Assembly: GCA_017463225.1 (NCBI GenBank)
Contig: JAFTPO010000063.1
Location: forward strand, 1-64,000
Origin: Lachnospiraceae bacterium
Lineage (GTDB): Bacteria; Bacillota; Clostridia; Lachnospirales; Lachnospiraceae
Length of the DNA: 64,000 bases
Direction of reading: 5' to 3'
Part shown: positions 33,004 through 42,303 of the stretch, piece after piece
How positions within the stretch are numbered: position 1 is the first letter of the stretch
How the letters are laid out: every line of letters starts with the position of its first letter
Program-made: the position numbers and the translations under genes
Notes under the pieces: model-generated
The model's database searches: none
Seen by the model: only the letters and a program-made list of their open reading frames with translations
Told to the model about the DNA's origin: nothing

Positions 33004-34101
33004 ATGAAATTAGGAATCGTGGGTTTGCCCAACGTAGGAAAAAGTACATTATTTAATTCATTAACAAAGGCAGGAGCAGAGTCAGCAAACTATCCTTTCT
33101 GTACCATAGATCCAAATGTGGGAATTGTACCGGTACCAGATAAGAGATTAGATGAGCTTACAAAGATGTATAATTCAGCAAAGACTACACCTGCTGTTAT
33201 AGAGTTTGTAGATATTGCAGGACTTGTAAAGGGTGCGTCAAAGGGAGAGGGTCTTGGTAACCAGTTCCTTTCAAACATTAGAGAGACAGATGCTATAGTG
33301 CATGTTGTAAGATGCTTTGAAGATTCTAATGTAATCCATGTAGATGGCTCTGTAGACCCAATCAGAGATATCGAGACTATTAATATTGAGCTTATATTTG
33401 CAGATATTGAAGTGCTTGAGAGAAGAATAGCAAAGACTTCAAAGGGTGCGAATAATAATAAGGCACTGGCTAAGGAGCTTGAGCTTCAGAAGAAGATTAA
33501 GGCTCATCTCGAGGAGAGTAAGCTGGCTATCACATTTGAGACAGATGATGAGGATGAGATAAAGTGGCTTAAGGAGTACAACCTTCTTACAGGAAAACCT
33601 GTAATTTTTGCAGCGAATGTGTCAGAGGATGATTTGGCTGATGATGCTGCTTCTAATGAGTATGTTGCAAAGGTTAAGGCTTATGCTGCAGAATTTGGAA
33701 GTGAGGTATTTGCAGTTTGTGCCCAGATAGAACAGGAGATATCAGAACTTGATGATGATGAGAAGCAGATGTTCCTAGAGGAGCTTGGTGTAAGTGAGTC
33801 AGGTTTGGACAAGCTTATTAAGGCAAGCTACTCACTCCTTGGACTTATAAGCTATCTTACATCAGGAGAGGATGAGACCAGAGCTTGGACTATTACAAAG
33901 GGAACTAAGGCTCCACAGGCGGCAGGTAAGATACATACTGACTTTGAGAGAGGCTTTATCAAAGCAGAGGTAGTGGCTTATGATGCTCTTATGGAAAGTG
34001 GAAGTATGCTTGCTGCTAAGGAGAAGGGTCTTGTAAGACAGGAAGGTAAGGAGTATGTTGTTCAGGATGGAGATGTAATCCTGTTCAAGTTTAATGTTTA
34101 G
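33004..34101 (+). CDS. ychF: Redox-regulated ATPase YchF
   Basis: A 365-residue Obg-family P-loop protein. The P-loop GLPNVGKST, switch region and DIAGLVKGASKGEG are characteristic. The G4 position is NVSE rather than NKxD, the mark of YchF's ATP rather than GTP specificity. A coiled coil and the C-terminal TGS-like domain follow. It associates with ribosomes and the oxidative stress response. The length is normal for the family. It is followed at 14 bp by lgt. Confidence 0.95.
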   Translation: MKLGIVGLPNVGKSTLFNSLTKAGAESANYPFCTIDPNVGIVPVPDKRLDELTKMYNSAKTTPAVIEFVDIAGLVKGASKGEGLGNQFLSNIRETDAIVHVVRCFEDSNVIHVDGSVDPIRDIETINIELIFADIEVLERRIAKTSKGANNNKALAKELELQKKIKAHLEESKLAITFETDDEDEIKWLKEYNLLTGKPVIFAANVSEDDLADDAASNEYVAKVKAYAAEFGSEVFAVCAQIEQEISELDDDEKQMFLEELGVSESGLDKLIKASYSLLGLISYLTSGEDETRAWTITKGTKAPQAAGKIHTDFERGFIKAEVVAYDALMESGSMLAAKEKGLVRQEGKEYVVQDGDVILFKFNV

Positions 34102-34115
34102 TAAGAGGTAATAGT

Positions 34116-35060
34116 ATGGGAGATATAAGATTTCCGGGATTGGGAATACATTTAAAGGATGTTGCAGAAAGCTTTTCCTTGTTTGGACTTGAGGTAAAGC
34201 TATACGGCTTTGTAATAGCTATAGGTTTTATGCTGGCATACTTTGTAGTTATCAAAGAGGCAAAGAGAACAGGACAGGATGATGACCTTTATGTAGACTT
34301 TATGCTTTGGATGATAATTCCTGCTATAGCAGGTGCAAGACTTTACTATGTACTGTTTAGCTGGGATAGCTACTTTGAGCCGGGGAAGGGCTTTGGTCAG
34401 ACCTTGCTTGATATTATCAATATCAGACAGGGAGGACTGGCAATCTATGGTGGTATCATTGCCGGCGTTTTAGTGGGTGTAATATTCTGCAAGAAAAAGA
34501 AGGTAAGCATAAAGCTGATGGCTGATACTGCTGTGATGTCGGTGCTTATTGGACAGATAGTAGGAAGATTTGGAAACTTCTTCAACAGAGAGGCCTTTGG
34601 TGATTATACAGACTCGTTGTTTAGAATGTGTATTCCTGTAAGCTATTTTAAAGGTAATGGAAGTCTTACACCATTGGTGGCAGATGGCGTTATCACCGAG
34701 AATATGATAAACAATGTGGTGGAGATTGATGGAGCAGCGTGGATAAGTGTTCATCCAACATTTTTGTATGAGTCTTTGTGGAATCTTGCCCTGCTTATAT
34801 TTATCATAGTATATAGAAAACACAAGAAGTTTGATGGTGAGCTGGCACTGCTTTATGTATGGGGCTACGGATTGGGAAGAGTTTGGATAGAAGGGCTTAG
34901 ATCGGACTCTCTCATGATACCTGGTGTTAATATGAGGGTGTCACAGCTTATTGCTGCTGTATGCGTGTTGGTTGCATCCATAATAATTGTTAAGAAAAGA
35001 ATAGATTATGTTAAAGCTTCATCAGTGAAAGATAGCAAGAAGACCAGGGTGGATGCTTAA
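34116..35060 (+). CDS. lgt: Prolipoprotein diacylglyceryl transferase Lgt
   Basis: A 314-residue membrane protein with about seven helices. The Lgt signature GRFGNFFNREAFG is present, as are other conserved residues (HPTFLYES). It transfers diacylglycerol from phosphatidylglycerol to the lipobox Cys of prolipoproteins such as PotD here. A weak AGAGG site precedes the ATG. The last codons lie inside the start of a run of GTGGA repeats. Probably cotranscribed with ychF. Confidence 0.92.
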   Translation: MGDIRFPGLGIHLKDVAESFSLFGLEVKLYGFVIAIGFMLAYFVVIKEAKRTGQDDDLYVDFMLWMIIPAIAGARLYYVLFSWDSYFEPGKGFGQTLLDIINIRQGGLAIYGGIIAGVLVGVIFCKKKKVSIKLMADTAVMSVLIGQIVGRFGNFFNREAFGDYTDSLFRMCIPVSYFKGNGSLTPLVADGVITENMINNVVEIDGAAWISVHPTFLYESLWNLALLIFIIVYRKHKKFDGELALLYVWGYGLGRVWIEGLRSDSLMIPGVNMRVSQLIAAVCVLVASIIIVKKRIDYVKASSVKDSKKTRVDA

Positions 35061-35139
35061 AATATACTGGGTGGAGGCTGGTGATTCTCCGGTGGATGTT
35101 GATAAAAGTCCGGTGGATGTTGGAAGAAAACCCAGTGGA
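35049..35139. repeat. Five GTGGA repeats with 21-22 bp spacing
   Basis: GTGGA occurs at 35049, 35071, 35092, 35113 and 35135 (spacings 22, 21, 21, 22). The last three share a longer GTGGATGTTG unit. The array begins inside the last codons of lgt and continues downstream. It could be a 21-bp tandem duplication or a helically phased protein-binding array. The 35061-35379 gap otherwise holds a doubtful 37-codon ORF (35053-35166) without a good ribosome binding site, an AT-rich stretch, a terminator and the mraZ leader. Confidence 0.6.
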
Positions 35140-35228
35140 TGTTGGCATATAGTTAACATAATTTAAAAGAATAGGAATAATTGTAAATAATCAACAAAAT
35201 ACAAACGAATGTTTTGTGTAATACTGAC

Positions 35229-35270
35229 AAAGAGGAATTGCGAATTTACTATTGCAATTCCTCTTTTTTT
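35229..35270 (+). terminator. Rho-independent terminator downstream of lgt
   Basis: AAAGAGGAATTGC (35229-35241) pairs perfectly with GCAATTCCTCTTT (35254-35266) and continues into a T-run. It separates the lgt region from the dcw cluster. Confidence 0.9.
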
Positions 35271-35379
35271 GCCTTAAAATGATGTTGAGTGGGTGTCCGA
35301 TGGCATCTGGGGGTAGCTGAGTGGTTGCTCGATAGATATTCATATACCCACATACATATTTTAAAGGAAGGATAAAAGC

Positions 35380-35835
35380 ATGACAGGTTTGCTATTAGGA
35401 CAATCGAATCATAGTTTAGATGCCAAGGGCAGACTTATTGTGCCTATAAGATTAAGACAGGGCTTAGGTGCTCAGTTTATTATGTGTAATGGTCATGGAG
35501 ACTATATACAGCTCTTTCCTTTAGATCAGTTTGAGAAATTTGCAGCTACTGTAAGTGAGCTGGATGTTTCTGATGAAGAGAACAGACAGTACCAGAACTT
35601 CTTCTTCGCATCTGCATCTGTATGTGAGCCTGATGGTCAGTACAGAATAGTTATTCCTCAGCAGATGAGAGAGGAAAAGGGTATTGATAAGGAGGTAGTT
35701 CTTGTAGGTAATATGACAAGTGCTCAGCTTTGGTCTAAGGAGGCTTGGGATGCTCATTACAAGAATACCTGTGATAATATCAGTGATATCTCAAAGAATA
35801 TTTCAAGAAAGACAGCAGGTGTATCCGGGAGGTAA
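35380..35835 (+). CDS. mraZ: Transcriptional regulator MraZ
   Basis: A 151-residue protein of the MraZ family, with two SpoVT/AbrB-like repeats each holding a DxxGR motif ([11 protein letters not shown] and [11 protein letters not shown]). MraZ binds repeats in front of the division cluster and regulates it. AAAGGAAGG precedes the ATG. It is the first gene of the dcw operon and is followed 2 bp later by rsmH. TGGG/TGG repeats at about 35290-35325 are possible binding sites. Confidence 0.93.
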   Translation: MTGLLLGQSNHSLDAKGRLIVPIRLRQGLGAQFIMCNGHGDYIQLFPLDQFEKFAATVSELDVSDEENRQYQNFFFASASVCEPDGQYRIVIPQQMREEKGIDKEVVLVGNMTSAQLWSKEAWDAHYKNTCDNISDISKNISRKTAGVSGR

Positions 35836-35837
35836 TT

Positions 35838-36773
35838 ATGGAATTTAAGCATATTTCGGTACTCTTGGATGAAACCATTGACAGCCTTAATATTAAACCT
35901 ACAGGTGTATATGTAGACGGAACCCTTGGCGGAGGCGGCCACTCATTGGAAATCTGCAAGAGATTAGGTGAGGGTGGAAGACTTATCGGTATAGACCAAG
36001 ATATGGACGCCATAGCGGCAGCTACTAAACGACTTGAGGCTTATAAGGACAAGGTGGATATAATACACAGCAATTATCAGGACATAGAGTCCTGTATGCG
36101 AGAGCTTTCTATCGGCGGTGTCGATGGCATAGTTCTCGACCTGGGAGTATCCTCTTATCAGCTGGATAATGTTGATAGAGGCTTTACATATAGAGAGGAC
36201 ACACCTCTTGATATGAGAATGGATCAAAGCCAGAGTCGTACAGCGAAGGATATTGTAAACAATTATTCAGAGATGGATTTGTTTAGAGTCATAAGAGATT
36301 ATGGAGAGGACAGCTTTGCAAAGAACATAGCTAAACATATAGTTAAGGCTAGAGAGGATGGACCGATTGAAACAACAGGTCAGCTTAATGAGATAATTAA
36401 GGCGGCCATACCGGCTAAGGTAAGACAGGGGACAGGCCATCCATCCAAGAAGACATTTCAGGCTATTAGAATAGAGCTTAATCACGAGCTTGAGGTTTTG
36501 GAGAATTCTATAGATAAGATGATAGAACTGCTTAATCCTGGTGGAAGATTATCCATTATAACCTTCCACTCCCTTGAGGACAGAATAGTAAAAAACATAT
36601 TTAGAAGAAATATGAATCCTTGTACTTGTCCTCCGAGCTTTCCGGTGTGTACCTGTGGACAGGCTCCAAAGGGAAAGATAATAACCAGAAAGCCTATAAT
36701 ACCTAGTGAAGAGGAGATAGCAGATAACAAGAGAGCTAAAAGCTCTAAACTGAGAGTATTCGAAAAGTTTTGA
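35838..36773 (+). CDS. rsmH: 16S rRNA (cytosine(1402)-N(4))-methyltransferase RsmH
   Basis: A 311-residue protein matching RsmH (MraW): [14 protein letters not shown] at the N-terminus, the SAM-binding [19 protein letters not shown] and the [12 protein letters not shown] motif near the C-terminus. It methylates N4 of C1402 in 16S rRNA. It lies directly after mraZ as in most Firmicutes dcw clusters. Confidence 0.95.
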   Translation: MEFKHISVLLDETIDSLNIKPTGVYVDGTLGGGGHSLEICKRLGEGGRLIGIDQDMDAIAAATKRLEAYKDKVDIIHSNYQDIESCMRELSIGGVDGIVLDLGVSSYQLDNVDRGFTYREDTPLDMRMDQSQSRTAKDIVNNYSEMDLFRVIRDYGEDSFAKNIAKHIVKAREDGPIETTGQLNEIIKAAIPAKVRQGTGHPSKKTFQAIRIELNHELEVLENSIDKMIELLNPGGRLSIITFHSLEDRIVKNIFRRNMNPCTCPPSFPVCTCGQAPKGKIITRKPIIPSEEEIADNKRAKSSKLRVFEKF

Positions 36774-36800
36774 TAGATAAGATTTAAAGGAGAGATAGGT

Positions 36801-37286
36801 ATGAACAACAGACCGGTAAGAAATATGTACTATGTCGATGGTAGCGCAGCCAGAAAGCTTGAGCAGGCGCCAGCCAGAAAGACAAACAGGGAGGTACATA
36901 GAAAACCAAATAACAGCCAGCAGGTGAGAAGAAGACCTTCAGAGAAGGCCCAGAATGCACTTGCTTTTAATATGAAGTATACAGTTTTCGTAACAGCTTC
37001 ACTGGTGATTATGGCTTTAGCATGTATAGCAGTTTTATATATGGAGTCAAGAATCAGTCTTCAGCAGGCAAATATCAATGATTTGGAGACACAGCTTGAG
37101 GTTATAGAAGAGGAAAACGCAGCATACAGACTCAGCTTGGAGAGTATGTACACATTGGATGAGATTTATGATGTGGCAACTAATGAGCTTGGCATGGTTT
37201 ATGCAGAAAAGGGTCAGATCGTATATTACGAAAGCGCTGACGAAGATTATGTAAAGCAGTACCAGGATGTTCCTGAGGCAAACTAA
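36801..37286 (+). CDS. ftsL: FtsL-like cell division protein
   Basis: A 161-residue protein: a basic cytoplasmic N-terminus (about 1-52), one transmembrane helix (about 55-75), then a leucine-zipper-type coiled coil and short extracellular tail. Sequence is poorly conserved in this family, and identification rests mainly on topology and the position between rsmH and the PBP genes. It recruits PBP/FtsW components to the septum. AAAGGAGAG precedes the ATG. Confidence 0.8.
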   Translation: MNNRPVRNMYYVDGSAARKLEQAPARKTNREVHRKPNNSQQVRRRPSEKAQNALAFNMKYTVFVTASLVIMALACIAVLYMESRISLQQANINDLETQLEVIEEENAAYRLSLESMYTLDEIYDVATNELGMVYAEKGQIVYYESADEDYVKQYQDVPEAN

Positions 37287-37325
37287 GGCCTCAGGATGTT
37301 TTGGTTTAAAAGGATGGATTGAAAT

Positions 37326-39404
37326 ATGGCAAAAAAACGCAGAAAAAGCATGGCATTTAACGATTATATGAAGAAAAGACTGAAATTTGCATTCGTTGCC
37401 TTTTTATCTGTCTTTGTTCTTCTGGTGGTTAGCATGATTTTAATAAATGTTAAGTCAGGAAAAGAGTACGAACAGGTTGTTCTTGCTCAGCAGGGTTCTA
37501 AGAGTACCCCTATAGCCTATAGGAGAGGAGATATATTAGATTCTAACGGAACAACTCTGGCTACAACCAAGAAGGTATATAATCTTATTCTGGAACCAAA
37601 GAACATTCTTGAGAAGGATGAGAATAAAGATGTTACAGTGGCGGCTCTTAAGAAGTATTTTGGATTGACAGATGGTGAAATTAACGAGTATTTAGCTAAT
37701 TCAGAGTCATATTATGAGATAGCGAAGAAGGATTTGGAATACGAGCAGGTAAAGCCTTTTAAGGATTATCTGGATACTGAGGAAGGCTCTAAGGTGAGAG
37801 GAGTTCTCTTTGAAGAAGAGTATGAGAGAGTGTACCCAAACAATCAACTTGCATGCCATCTTATCGGCTATACCATAGGTACAAATGATGGACAGGGCGG
37901 TATAGAAGGTGCCTATGACCACTACCTAAATGGCAGCAATGGTAGAGAGTATACTTATATCAACGATGACAACACAGTGACCAAGTCCATAGAATCACCG
38001 GTTAATGGATATAATTTGGTTACCAGCATAGATGCTAATATTCAGTCTATAGTTCAGGAAAAGGTGGATGCTTATATGGCATCAGAGGGTGCTGCAAATG
38101 TATCCGTACTGGTTATGGATCCTGACACATGTAATATATTAGCACTTTATAATTCTCATGCATATGACCCAAATGATGCATATGATATAGAAGCGGTTAG
38201 ATATCAGTTTAAGACTGATGAGGAATTTGAGGATTTTAAGAAGAATGCTACAGATGAGGAAACAGTAGAAGCGCTGGCAAAGGTATGGAGAAACTTTGTT
38301 GTAAGTGATGTTTTCGAGCCTGGTTCAACATACAAGACATTCACTATCGCGGGAGCACTTGAAGAGGCGGTTGTTGATGAGAATTACACTCACGTTTGTG
38401 ATGGTGGAGAGCAGATAGACACATACTACATTCAATGCCACATCGCAGGTTATGGTTCAGTTCACGGAGAACTTACTCTTTCAGAGGCATTAGAGAATTC
38501 CTGTAACGATGTTTTGATGGACATAGCAAAACGTGAGGGCGCAGCAACCTTTGATAAGTATCAGAAGCTATTCGGCTTTGGACAGGCTACTAACGTAGAT
38601 ATACCTGGAGAGCCAAGTGACGCAGACTTTGAATATGTAATATATCATGAGGATACCCTTAATATTACTGAGCTTGCAACATCTTCATTTGGACAGGGAC
38701 CGTGTGTGTCTATGATGCAGCTTTGTACTGCATTTTGTTCTGTAGTTAACGGTGGCTACTACTATGAGCCAAGCGTTGTACAGAGAATGGAAGATGAGAA
38801 TGGAAATATAATCGATAATTTTGAGAATGTGTTAGTTAGAAGAACCATATCTGAGGATGTATCAGCTATTATGAGACAGCAGCTTTTTATGGTTGTTGAA
38901 CAGGGTACAGGACAGAAGGCGGCGGTTGAAGGTTACACCATAGGTGGAAAGACCGGAACTGCAGAGAAGCTTCCTAGAGGTAATGGTAAGTATATGATTT
39001 CATTTATAGGCTTTGCCCCTGTAGAGGACCCACAGGTAGTTGTTTATGTTGTGGTAGACGAGCCTAACACTGAGGACCAGTCCTCAAGTGCAGCATCTTC
39101 ATATTTGTTTGCAGATATAGCTGTTGATTTGTTCCCATATATGAATATTTACAAGACAAATGACAACTATGATATAGACCCATCAGAATCACCTGATGAG
39201 GTGGCTACACCAATATATGATGGTGATGTTCCAAATGATGATGTAGCCGGCGGGGATGGCAATCCTTATGTGTCAGATTCTGATGAGCCTACTACTGAAT
39301 CAACAGAAGAAGATACTGAGTATTCAGATGATGAGTACTACGAAGAAGAGTACTATGAGGAAGAGTACTACGAAGAGGAATACTACGAGGAAGAATACTA
39401 CTAA
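37326..39404 (+). CDS. Class B penicillin-binding protein (FtsI/SpoVD-like) with EEYY-repeat tail
   Basis: A 692-residue division transpeptidase. One N-terminal helix (about 20-42) is followed by the PBP dimerisation domain and the transpeptidase with all three motifs: STYK (S334-K337), SCN, and KTG in GGKTGTAEK (K542-G544). It crosslinks septal peptidoglycan. The C-terminus carries an acidic linker and then a tandem EEYY-type repeat (codons 39333-39401, about 4.5 copies) outside the catalytic domain. No PASTA domain was seen. AAAGGA lies before the ATG, 39 bp after ftsL. Confidence 0.88.
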   Translation: MAKKRRKSMAFNDYMKKRLKFAFVAFLSVFVLLVVSMILINVKSGKEYEQVVLAQQGSKSTPIAYRRGDILDSNGTTLATTKKVYNLILEPKNILEKDENKDVTVAALKKYFGLTDGEINEYLANSESYYEIAKKDLEYEQVKPFKDYLDTEEGSKVRGVLFEEEYERVYPNNQLACHLIGYTIGTNDGQGGIEGAYDHYLNGSNGREYTYINDDNTVTKSIESPVNGYNLVTSIDANIQSIVQEKVDAYMASEGAANVSVLVMDPDTCNILALYNSHAYDPNDAYDIEAVRYQFKTDEEFEDFKKNATDEETVEALAKVWRNFVVSDVFEPGSTYKTFTIAGALEEAVVDENYTHVCDGGEQIDTYYIQCHIAGYGSVHGELTLSEALENSCNDVLMDIAKREGAATFDKYQKLFGFGQATNVDIPGEPSDADFEYVIYHEDTLNITELATSSFGQGPCVSMMQLCTAFCSVVNGGYYYEPSVVQRMEDENGNIIDNFENVLVRRTISEDVSAIMRQQLFMVVEQGTGQKAAVEGYTIGGKTGTAEKLPRGNGKYMISFIGFAPVEDPQVVVYVVVDEPNTEDQSSSAASSYLFADIAVDLFPYMNIYKTNDNYDIDPSESPDEVATPIYDGDVPNDDVAGGDGNPYVSDSDEPTTESTEEDTEYSDDEYYEEEYYEEEYYEEEYYEEEYY
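39333..39401 (+). repeat. 15-bp coding tandem repeat (EEYYE) in the first PBP
   Basis: Four complete 15-bp units plus 9 bp encode a repeating E-Y-Y-E-E pattern at the extreme C-terminus. Third positions vary between units (TAC/TAT, GAA/GAG), so the array is not newly duplicated DNA. Confidence 0.75.
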
Positions 39405-39500
39405 TATAGTAGTCTGTAGGACGAGACAACTTGTTTAATATTTTGTAATACAACTAATTATTCCGAATAAATATTAATAAATGATATAGGGAATAATTTT

Positions 39501-41300
39501 ATGAGTAGCTTATATAATTATGATTCAGATTATGTAACAGGCTACAACAGAAAAAAACTAACTATATTCATAGTTGGAGTAGTATTAGCCGCTATGGTTG
39601 TAGTTGGAAGGCTTGCATATGTAATGTTGATTAAAGGTCAGCATTATGACGATATGGCCACTAATATACAGCAGCGAGAAAGAAGTATAAAGGCCCAAAG
39701 AGGCGTAATATATGACAGAAATGGAGTTGTAATAGCCGGAAACGAGGCTGTGTGCACCATATCTGTGATACATAACCAGGTCGCTGATAAGGAAACTGTA
39801 ATTAAGAATCTATCCACTTTGCTTGAGATGGATGAAGCTGCTATTAGAAAAAAAGTAGAAAAGGTATCCTCCAGAGAGAAAATAAAAAGTAATGTAGACA
39901 GAGAAACCGCTGATAAAATACGAAGTCTGGATATGGATGGAGTAATGGTGGACGAGGATTATAAAAGATATTATCCGTATAATACACTAGCCTCTAAGGT
40001 TATAGGCTTTACAGGTGGTGATAATCAAGGGATAGTCGGGCTGGAGGTTTACTATGATGATACATTGCAGGGAATACCGGGAAGTATAAAAACTTTAACG
40101 GATTCCAGGGGTATAGAGATTGCCAATGCGGCGGAAACTAGAGAGGAGCCTATACCCGGACAAAATCTGATAACCTCTCTTGATGTAAATATCCAACAGT
40201 ATACAGAGCAGCTGGCAGTACAGGTGATGGAGCTGAGGGGAGCCACCAGAGTTTGCATAATAGTTATGAATCCTCAAAATGGGGAGATATATGCTTTGGC
40301 GGATGTTCCCGAGTATAATCTCAATGAACCATTTGAGCTGAATGTTACTACAACTGCAACGGACGCAGAGCCAACCAATGATCAGCTAAATAATATGTGG
40401 AGATGCTTTCCTATAAGTGATTCCTATGAGCCGGGCTCTACATTTAAGATAATAACCTCAACTGCTGCCTTTGAAGAGGGCGTGGTGACAGTAAATGATG
40501 GATTTAATTGTCCTGGTTATCGTATAGTTGGAGATAGAAGAATAAGATGTCATAAGACAGTGGGACATGGGAGTCAGACCTTTAGAGAGGGTATTATGAA
40601 TTCCTGCAATCCGGTCTTTATGGATATAGGTGCCAGAGTTGGCGCCGAAAAACTATATGAAAATATGGAAAAGCTTGGTTTATTTGAAAAGACGGGTATA
40701 GACCTTCCGGGAGAGGCAGGCTCCATATTCCATAATCTAAAGGATGTTAAAGAGGTGGAGTTAGCCACCATATCCTTTGGCCAAACATTTCAGATAACAC
40801 CGCTGCAGCTTATGAGAGCAGCATCAGCAGTGGTAAATGGTGGAACACTTGTTACACCACATTTTGGTGTTTATGTCACCGATGAGAATAATAATATTGT
40901 CAAAAAGATATCCTATAATACAAGGACTGGAGTGGTTTCCGAGGAAACCTCGGAGACCATGAAGGGCCTACTTGAGGATGTTGTAGCCATTGGCACAGGT
41001 AAAAATGCCTATGTAGATGGATATAGAATAGGTGGTAAGACCGCCACCAGCGAGAAGCTTCCAAGAAGCAGTAATAAATACATTTCCTCCTTCTTAGGCT
41101 TTGCTCCCGCTAATGACCCACAGGTTATGGCTCTGGTGCTTATAGATGAGCCGACGGGAACCTACTATGGAGGAACTATAGCAGCTCCTGTAATCGGAGA
41201 TTTATTCGATAACATATTGCCATATTTAGGCTTGGATAAGGAGATATCAACAGATACCGATGCCCGGGAGGTTATATATATTCCGGATACGGTATTTTAG
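39501..41300 (+). CDS. Second class B penicillin-binding protein (SpoVD/PBP2-like), KTA in place of KTG
   Basis: A 599-residue PBP paralogous to the one before it. It has one N-terminal helix and the dimerisation domain. The STFK motif (S313-K316) and SCN triad are intact, but the third motif reads GGKTATSEK (K513-T514-A515), Ala replacing the Gly of KTG. The rest of the transpeptidase domain is intact, so it is probably active with altered kinetics or beta-lactam affinity (inferred). No PASTA domain. It follows the first PBP by 97 bp and precedes mraY by 29 bp. Confidence 0.87.
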   Translation: MSSLYNYDSDYVTGYNRKKLTIFIVGVVLAAMVVVGRLAYVMLIKGQHYDDMATNIQQRERSIKAQRGVIYDRNGVVIAGNEAVCTISVIHNQVADKETVIKNLSTLLEMDEAAIRKKVEKVSSREKIKSNVDRETADKIRSLDMDGVMVDEDYKRYYPYNTLASKVIGFTGGDNQGIVGLEVYYDDTLQGIPGSIKTLTDSRGIEIANAAETREEPIPGQNLITSLDVNIQQYTEQLAVQVMELRGATRVCIIVMNPQNGEIYALADVPEYNLNEPFELNVTTTATDAEPTNDQLNNMWRCFPISDSYEPGSTFKIITSTAAFEEGVVTVNDGFNCPGYRIVGDRRIRCHKTVGHGSQTFREGIMNSCNPVFMDIGARVGAEKLYENMEKLGLFEKTGIDLPGEAGSIFHNLKDVKEVELATISFGQTFQITPLQLMRAASAVVNGGTLVTPHFGVYVTDENNNIVKKISYNTRTGVVSEETSETMKGLLEDVVAIGTGKNAYVDGYRIGGKTATSEKLPRSSNKYISSFLGFAPANDPQVMALVLIDEPTGTYYGGTIAAPVIGDLFDNILPYLGLDKEISTDTDAREVIYIPDTVF

Positions 41301-41329
41301 ATAAACATAAGAGCAAAAGGAGTATTGAT

Positions 41330-42286
41330 ATGAATAATATTAACGACATAGTTTTACCGGTTTTGATAGCATTTGGAATTAGTGTAGTGTTAAGCCCTAT
41401 AATAATTCCATTCTTGAAGAAACTTAAGTTTGGACAGTTCGTAAGAGATGATGGTCCTGAGTCACATCTGAAAAAGTCCGGTACACCGACTATGGGTGGA
41501 CTCATCATATTGGTTAGTATCATAGTAACTTCAGTATTTTATATAAAGGATTATCCGGAGATAGTTCCGGTGCTTTTTGCTACATTGGGCTTTGGATTAG
41601 TTGGTTTTCTTGATGACTATATTAAAGTTGTTATGAAGCGTTCTATGGGGCTTAGAGCTTGGCAGAAGATGGTAGGACAGTTTGTAGTTACTGCTGTGTT
41701 TGCATATTATATGTACGCTCATACAGATTTAGGAACTGAGATGATAATTCCTTTTATGGATAAGACCGTAGATGTAGGAAATATATACTATGCATTTATG
41801 TTTATAGTAATACTTGGAACAGTTAACGGAGCAAACTTTACAGATGGATTAGATGGTCTTGCATCCTCAGTTACAGTTCTTATAGCAACATTTTTCACAG
41901 TTGCAGCTATAGGTCTTGGTTCAGGTGTTGCACCTATTACCTGCGCAACAGTTGGAAGCTTGCTTGGATTCTTGGTATATAATGTTTATCCTGCCAGAGT
42001 ATTTATGGGAGATACAGGTTCACTTGCTTTAGGAGGATTTGTAGCATCAACAGCTTATGTTCTTCAGATGCCACTTATAATTTTGTTAGTCGCATTTATA
42101 TACTTTGCAGAGGTGCTTTCTGTTATGATACAGGTTGTTTATTTCAAGAAGACTGGAAAGAGAATATTTAAGATGGCGCCTATTCATCATCACTTTGAGT
42201 TATGCGGGTGGCCGGAGACAAAGGTTGTATCTATATTTTCAATAGTAACTGCAATTCTTTGCTTTATAGGAATTCTTGCAATATAA
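41330..42286 (+). CDS. mraY: Phospho-N-acetylmuramoyl-pentapeptide-transferase MraY
   Basis: A 318-residue polytopic membrane enzyme. The MraY motifs FLDDYIKVV, NFTDGLDGL, and APIHHHFEL are present. It makes lipid I from UDP-MurNAc-pentapeptide and undecaprenyl phosphate. AAAAGGAG precedes the ATG. murE and murF are not next to it; murD follows 17 bp later. Confidence 0.95.
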   Translation: MNNINDIVLPVLIAFGISVVLSPIIIPFLKKLKFGQFVRDDGPESHLKKSGTPTMGGLIILVSIIVTSVFYIKDYPEIVPVLFATLGFGLVGFLDDYIKVVMKRSMGLRAWQKMVGQFVVTAVFAYYMYAHTDLGTEMIIPFMDKTVDVGNIYYAFMFIVILGTVNGANFTDGLDGLASSVTVLIATFFTVAAIGLGSGVAPITCATVGSLLGFLVYNVYPARVFMGDTGSLALGGFVASTAYVLQMPLIILLVAFIYFAEVLSVMIQVVYFKKTGKRIFKMAPIHHHFELCGWPETKVVSIFSIVTAILCFIGILAI

Positions 42287-42303
42287 AACTGGAGGCGATT
42301 AAA

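Noticed and set aside
35053..35166. 37-codon ORF over the lgt stop
   Set aside because: No good ribosome binding site; its repeated SPVDV pattern just reflects the DNA repeats.
35285..35330. Canonical MraZ-box array of TGGG with 5-nt spacers
   Set aside because: TGG triplets at 35290, 35301, 35308 and 35322 are irregularly spaced (11, 7, 14), so the known pattern is not met.
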